64,000 bases of DNA from Streptomyces malaysiense (lineage in GTDB: Bacteria; Actinomycetota; Actinomycetes; Streptomycetales; Streptomycetaceae), in contig NZ_LBDA02000090.1 in assembly GCF_000980885.2 (NCBI RefSeq), positions 1 to 64,000 of the forward strand, read 5' to 3'. The notes below the pieces were generated by a model. That model searched no databases. It was not told the DNA's origin and saw only the letters and a list, made by a program, of their open reading frames with translations. A program made the position numbers and the translations under genes. Below, piece after piece: positions 60,861 to 64,000 of this stretch (the stretch's first letter is position 1; the number at the start of each line of letters is the position of its first letter).

Positions 60861-62153
60861 ATGACCGACAACGGAATACTCGTCTGCGGCGCCGGCATCG
60901 CGGGACCCGCTCTGGCGTACTGGCTACGCGAGGGGGGCTTCACCGTCACGCTCGTGGAGCGGGCGCCCGCGCCCAGGCCGGGCGGCCAGACCGTGGATCT
61001 GCGCGGCGCCGGTCGTACCGTGATCGAGCGGATGGGCCTGATGGACCGGGCCAGGGCCAGGAGCGTGGACCAGCGCGGTCTCGCCCTCGTCGACGCCTCG
61101 GGACGCGTCACCGCCGCACTGCCCGCCGACAGCTTCGGCGGCGAGGGGATCGTCTCCGAGATCGAGATCCTCCGCGGCGACCTCGCCCGCCTGCTGTACG
61201 AGGCGAGCCTGCCGGACACGGAATACCTGTTCGACGACACGATCACCGCGCTGGAACAGGACGCGGACGGGGTCACGGTCACCTTCGAGCGGGCTGCGCC
61301 GCGCCGGTTCGGGATGGTCGTCGGCGCGGACGGACCGCACTCCGTGGTGCGCGCGCTGGCCTTCGGGCCGGAGCGGGAGTCCGTCCGCCCGCTCGGCCTC
61401 AGCACGGCCTGGTTCACCGTCACCGACGACCTGGACCTCGACGGCTGGTACATGATGCACAACGCGCCGCCCGGTCTGGTCGTCTCCGCCCGGCCGGGCC
61501 GGGTGCCCGGCGAGATCAAGGCGGGCCTCAGCTTCCGCTCGGCGCCCCTCACCCACGACCGCCGGGACGTCGCCGCCCAGCACGATCTGCTGGACCGGCG
61601 CTTCGCCCACGTCGGCTGGGCGGCCCCGCGTCTGCTGCGGGCGATGCGCACCGCCCCGGACTTCTTCCTCGACTCCATGGGGCAGGTCCGCCTCGACGGC
61701 TGGTCGCGCGGCCGGGTCGCGCTGCTGGGCGACGCCGGGTACTGCGCGACGCCGCTGACCGGCCTCGGCACCAGTCTCGCCCTGGTCGGCGCGTACGTAC
61801 TGGCCGGCGAGCTGGCCACGGCCGCGGGCGACCACCGGGCCGCCCTGCGCCGCTACGACGAGGTCATGCGCCCGTACGTGGACCAGGCCCAGCGGCTGCC
61901 GCCGTTCGGCGTCGCCGGATACGCGCCCTCGGGCCGGCTCGGCATCCGGCTGCGCGACCTCTCCATGCGGCAGATGACCCGCCGGCCGATGCGGAACCTG
62001 CTCGCGGCCCAGTTCGCCAAGGCCGGGAACATCGAACTGCCCGCATACGGCTGGGGCTCACCGCTCCCCCGGCGCGGCCGGCCGCGACCGGCCGACGGCC
62101 GAATCCGGTTGCCCGTGGCGCCGGATGTCCGCGGGCAGGGGCACGGTACGTGA
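60861..62153 (+). CDS. FAD-dependent monooxygenase (PheA/TetX-like)
   Basis: This 430-residue class A flavin monooxygenase hydroxylates aromatic or polyketide-type substrates using NADPH and oxygen. The FAD motif VCGAGIAGPALAYWL begins at residue 8. The DG motif region reads MVVGADGPHSVVR (about 150), and the second FAD motif reads VALLGDAGYCATPLTGLG (about 292). The C-terminal 40 residues are Pro/Arg-rich and variable. The ATG at 60861 fits the family start; it has little ribosome binding sequence. Together with the divergent GntR-TetR regulator and twin operators it forms an inducible unit, like tetracycline-inactivating TetX-type enzymes or rifampicin monooxygenases. Its real substrate is unknown. 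Confidence 0.9.
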   Translation: MTDNGILVCGAGIAGPALAYWLREGGFTVTLVERAPAPRPGGQTVDLRGAGRTVIERMGLMDRARARSVDQRGLALVDASGRVTAALPADSFGGEGIVSEIEILRGDLARLLYEASLPDTEYLFDDTITALEQDADGVTVTFERAAPRRFGMVVGADGPHSVVRALAFGPERESVRPLGLSTAWFTVTDDLDLDGWYMMHNAPPGLVVSARPGRVPGEIKAGLSFRSAPLTHDRRDVAAQHDLLDRRFAHVGWAAPRLLRAMRTAPDFFLDSMGQVRLDGWSRGRVALLGDAGYCATPLTGLGTSLALVGAYVLAGELATAAGDHRAALRRYDEVMRPYVDQAQRLPPFGVAGYAPSGRLGIRLRDLSMRQMTRRPMRNLLAAQFAKAGNIELPAYGWGSPLPRRGRPRPADGRIRLPVAPDVRGQGHGT

Positions 62154-62206
62154 GGCTGGGGCTTGCCCGAAGTCCGGGAGCGAGTCCGAGAGGGAGGCCG
62201 AGGCGG

Positions 62207-62653
62207 ATGACCACCGTGCCGCACCAGGAGTACGAGGAGAAGGGGCCGCCGGAGGAGCCGGTGGTCCGGCTGCACCGCTGGGACGCCACCTGGCCCGACG
62301 ACGACCCGCACGCCAACTTCAAGTCGGACGTCGTGCTCTACGGGCGGCTCGATCCGCTCGCCACCCTGCGGGGCATGGCCGAGAACCTGGACATCCCGGT
62401 CGGCGCCCTCGCCCGCTATGTGCTGGCGCGTTGGGCGACGGGCGGCAGCGGGGGCCTGCTGGAGGTGGGGCCGGTGATGGTGCACCGGCTGTGGGAGCCG
62501 ATCGCCGAGGCGGAGCGGCAGGACAGCGACGGCGAGCGGCTGCGAGCGTACCACCAGCTGCGGCAGATGATCGCCTGGCTCAAGCTGCCGCTGGACGAAC
62601 CGGGCGTGTATCCGGCCCAGTTCGAGGACGGTACCGCCGGCACGACCGGCTGA
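62207..62653 (+). CDS. DUF6027 family protein
   Basis: This 148-residue protein resembles the DUF6027 family of Streptomyces, of unknown function. Conserved-looking segments are WPDDDPHANFKSDVVLYGRL, then IPVGALARYVLARWATGGSG and a helical end, LRAYHQLRQMIAWLKLPLDE. It is soluble, without signal or membrane segments. GGGAGG lies upstream of the ATG at 62207. It starts 53 bases after the monooxygenase stop, may be read through from it, and ends at a strong terminator. Confidence 0.75.
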   Translation: MTTVPHQEYEEKGPPEEPVVRLHRWDATWPDDDPHANFKSDVVLYGRLDPLATLRGMAENLDIPVGALARYVLARWATGGSGGLLEVGPVMVHRLWEPIAEAERQDSDGERLRAYHQLRQMIAWLKLPLDEPGVYPAQFEDGTAGTTG

Positions 62654-62671
62654 ACCGCTGGAACCATGGTG

Positions 62672-62698
62672 ACGGCCCCCGCCGCCGGCGGGGGCCGT
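62672..62698 (+). terminator. Terminator after the DUF6027 gene
   Basis: A perfect 12-base-pair stem (ACGGCCCCCGCC with its complement) and a three-base loop lie 18 bases past the stop codon. Confidence 0.85.
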
Positions 62699-62730
62699 GC
62701 CTCCGCACCCCGCTCACCCAGGAGTTCCCC

Positions 62731-63222
62731 GTGTCCGCACCGGACGTCGACCCCGTCACCAGCCGCAACCGCTCCGCGAGGCCCCCCGTCCCCCACGCCG
62801 CGATCGGCGTGGGCGCGATCGTCCTCGGGGAGCGGGGCGTCCTCCTCGGCCGCCATCACCGCGGCACCCTCGAACTCCCGGGCGGCACCGTGGAGGCCGG
62901 GGAGTCCCTGGAGGAGACCGTCGTACGGGAACTCGCCGAGGAGACCGGGCTGATCGTGCGCACTGAGGAGGTCCGGCTCCTGGGCACGCTGGTCGATCAC
63001 GTCGGGGACGTCGTACGCCTCACCGTCGGCGCGCTCGTCACCACATGGCGGGGGGAGCCGGCCACCCAACCGGACGAGCGGGTCGGCGACTGGGCCTGGT
63101 ACCCCCTGGACGGGCTGCCCGACGGCCTGTTCGTGTGCAGCGCGCAGATCCTCACCGCGTGGCGCCCCGGCCTGCCCATCGCGCACCCACCGGCGCACTT
63201 CACCCCGTACGCCCAGGGGTAG
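62731..63222 (+). CDS. NUDIX hydrolase
   Basis: This 163-residue enzyme hydrolyses a nucleoside diphosphate linked to another group. The complete Nudix box lies at residues 52-74: Gly52, Glu58, then REL and EET-G through Leu74, matching G-x5-E-x7-RE-U-x-EE-x-G-U. Upstream, AIGVGAIVLGERGVLLGRHH forms the first strands. The pattern is close to MutT/cytidine-triphosphate-type members, but the substrate is not fixed by the box. AGGAG lies six bases before the GTG at 62731. It starts 32 bases past a terminator and so should have its own promoter close to the start. Confidence 0.92.
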   Translation: MSAPDVDPVTSRNRSARPPVPHAAIGVGAIVLGERGVLLGRHHRGTLELPGGTVEAGESLEETVVRELAEETGLIVRTEEVRLLGTLVDHVGDVVRLTVGALVTTWRGEPATQPDERVGDWAWYPLDGLPDGLFVCSAQILTAWRPGLPIAHPPAHFTPYAQG

Positions 63223-63223
63223 C

Positions 63224-63271
63224 GAGGAGGGCGGCGCCGCCGGACCGGGATCCGGCGACGCCGCCCTCCTC
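63224..63271. terminator. Bidirectional terminator, NUDIX/htpG
   Basis: The outer arms at 63224-63236 and 63259-63271 pair perfectly over 13 bases (GAGGAGGGCGGCG), and a smaller inner stem (GCCGGA/TCCGGC) lies in the loop. It is placed between convergent genes and can end both transcripts. Confidence 0.85.
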
Positions 63272-63281
63272 CGTACGTCCC

Positions 63282-64000
63282 CTACAGCGCCTTCTCCATC
63301 CGCTCCGCCATCAGCTTCACGAAGCGTGCCGGTTCCTTCGGCTGGCCGCCCTCCGCCAGGACCGCGAGGCCGTACAACAGCTCGGCGGTCTCGGCGAGTT
63401 CGGTACCGTCGCCGCGCTCGGTGTACGCCTCGTTGAGGCCCTTGACCAGGGCGTGGCCGGGGTTGAGTTCGAGGATGCGCTTGGCCCGGGGGACCTCCTG
63501 GCCCATGGCCCGGTACATGTTCTCCAGGGCCGGGGTGAGGTCGTGCGCGTCGGAGACGACGCAGGCCGGGGAGACGGTGAGCCGGGAGGACAGCCGTACC
63601 TCCTTGATGTCCTCCGCCAGCCGCTCGCCCATCCACCCCAGCAGGCCGGCGTACGCCTCGTCGCGCTTCTCCCGCTCGTCGTCGGAGTCCTCGTCCCCGC
63701 TCTTCGCGTCGAGGTCGAACTCGCCCTTGGCGACGGAGCGCAGCTTCTTGCCCTCGTACTCGCCGACCGCGTCGACCCACACCTCGTCCACGGCGTCGGT
63801 GAGCAGCAGCACCTCGATGCCCCGGTCGCGGAACGCCTCCATGTGCGGGGAGTTCTCGATGGCCTGGCGGGAGTCGCCGGTCAGGTAGTAGATGTCCTCC
63901 TGGCCGTCCTTCATCCGCTCCAGGTACTGCTTCAGCGTGGTCGGCTCGCTCTCGTGGTGCGTGCTCGCGAACGAGGCGACGGCGAGGAGTGCCTCACGGT
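63282..64000 (-). CDS. htpG: Molecular chaperone HtpG (Hsp90), 3' part
   Basis: The window ends inside this gene; only about 239 C-terminal residues are present. They belong to the middle and C-terminal domains of bacterial Hsp90: the segment LKQYLERMKDGQEDIYYLTG, then SPHMEAFRDRGIEVLLLTDA and DEVWVDAVGEYEGKKLRSVA, followed by the dimerisation region SSRLTVSPACVVSDAHDLTP with KRILELNPGHALVKGL. HtpG is an ATP-dependent cytoplasmic chaperone; its N-terminal ATPase domain lies beyond the right edge. It ends 10 bases from a bidirectional terminator shared with the NUDIX gene. Confidence 0.95.
   Translation of the reverse strand, partial: REALLAVASFASTHHESEPTTLKQYLERMKDGQEDIYYLTGDSRQAIENSPHMEAFRDRGIEVLLLTDAVDEVWVDAVGEYEGKKLRSVAKGEFDLDAKSGDEDSDDEREKRDEAYAGLLGWMGERLAEDIKEVRLSSRLTVSPACVVSDAHDLTPALENMYRAMGQEVPRAKRILELNPGHALVKGLNEAYTERGDGTELAETAELLYGLAVLAEGGQPKEPARFVKLMAERMEKAL

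Overview
The window is high-GC actinobacterial DNA with GTG starts, four-base ATGA overlaps between co-oriented genes, and gene families typical of Streptomyces (AfsK-like Ser/Thr kinase with a beta-propeller sensor, SigE/CU044_5270 pair, SpoIIE phosphatase, LAL and LuxR regulators). I read it as an accessory chromosomal stretch of a Streptomyces-like organism. No rRNA, tRNA or CRISPR array was seen. All assignments come from reading motifs; nothing was searched.

Positions 1-24,600 are mixed housekeeping and accessory genes: an isochorismatase-fold hydrolase; a truncated AraC regulator abutting an IS256-type transposase remnant; a DHFR-like protein; a divergent XRE regulator/SDR pair; a broken ettA fragment; MepB; a propeller-repeat protein; an alkyl sulfatase with a DUF202 protein; a macrodomain/epimerase pair; a VOC protein; a SpoIIE phosphatase; an inorganic pyrophosphatase; a Ser/Thr kinase; an ECF sigma operon; and a small cassette of AOC-barrel protein, UbiA prenyltransferase and FAD oxidoreductase.

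Positions 24,621-58,763 look like one large biosynthetic locus. A tight minus-strand operon encodes two small LanB-like proteins (no elimination domain) around a free-standing carrier protein, a threonine-dehydratase-like PLP enzyme and a free-standing adenylation domain. MbtH and a phosphopantetheinyl transferase are transcribed divergently. In the middle lie two LuxR regulators facing a LanM-type lanthipeptide synthetase whose cyclase domain has lost all three zinc ligands, followed by a 65-residue candidate precursor and a LAL regulator. A second minus-strand operon encodes two dimodular NRPSs (C-A-T-C-A-T and C-A-T-C-A-T-TE), a cytochrome P450 and an MFS exporter. The four NRPS modules could build a tetrapeptide with a predicted Thr at position 3, perhaps primed by a unit made on the free carrier protein. 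Whether the LanM pair belongs to the same product is unresolved.

Positions 58,900-64,000 return to ordinary genes: two small conserved proteins, a GntR-TetR fusion regulator with twin operators facing a flavin monooxygenase, DUF6027, a NUDIX hydrolase and the 3' part of htpG, which runs off the window.
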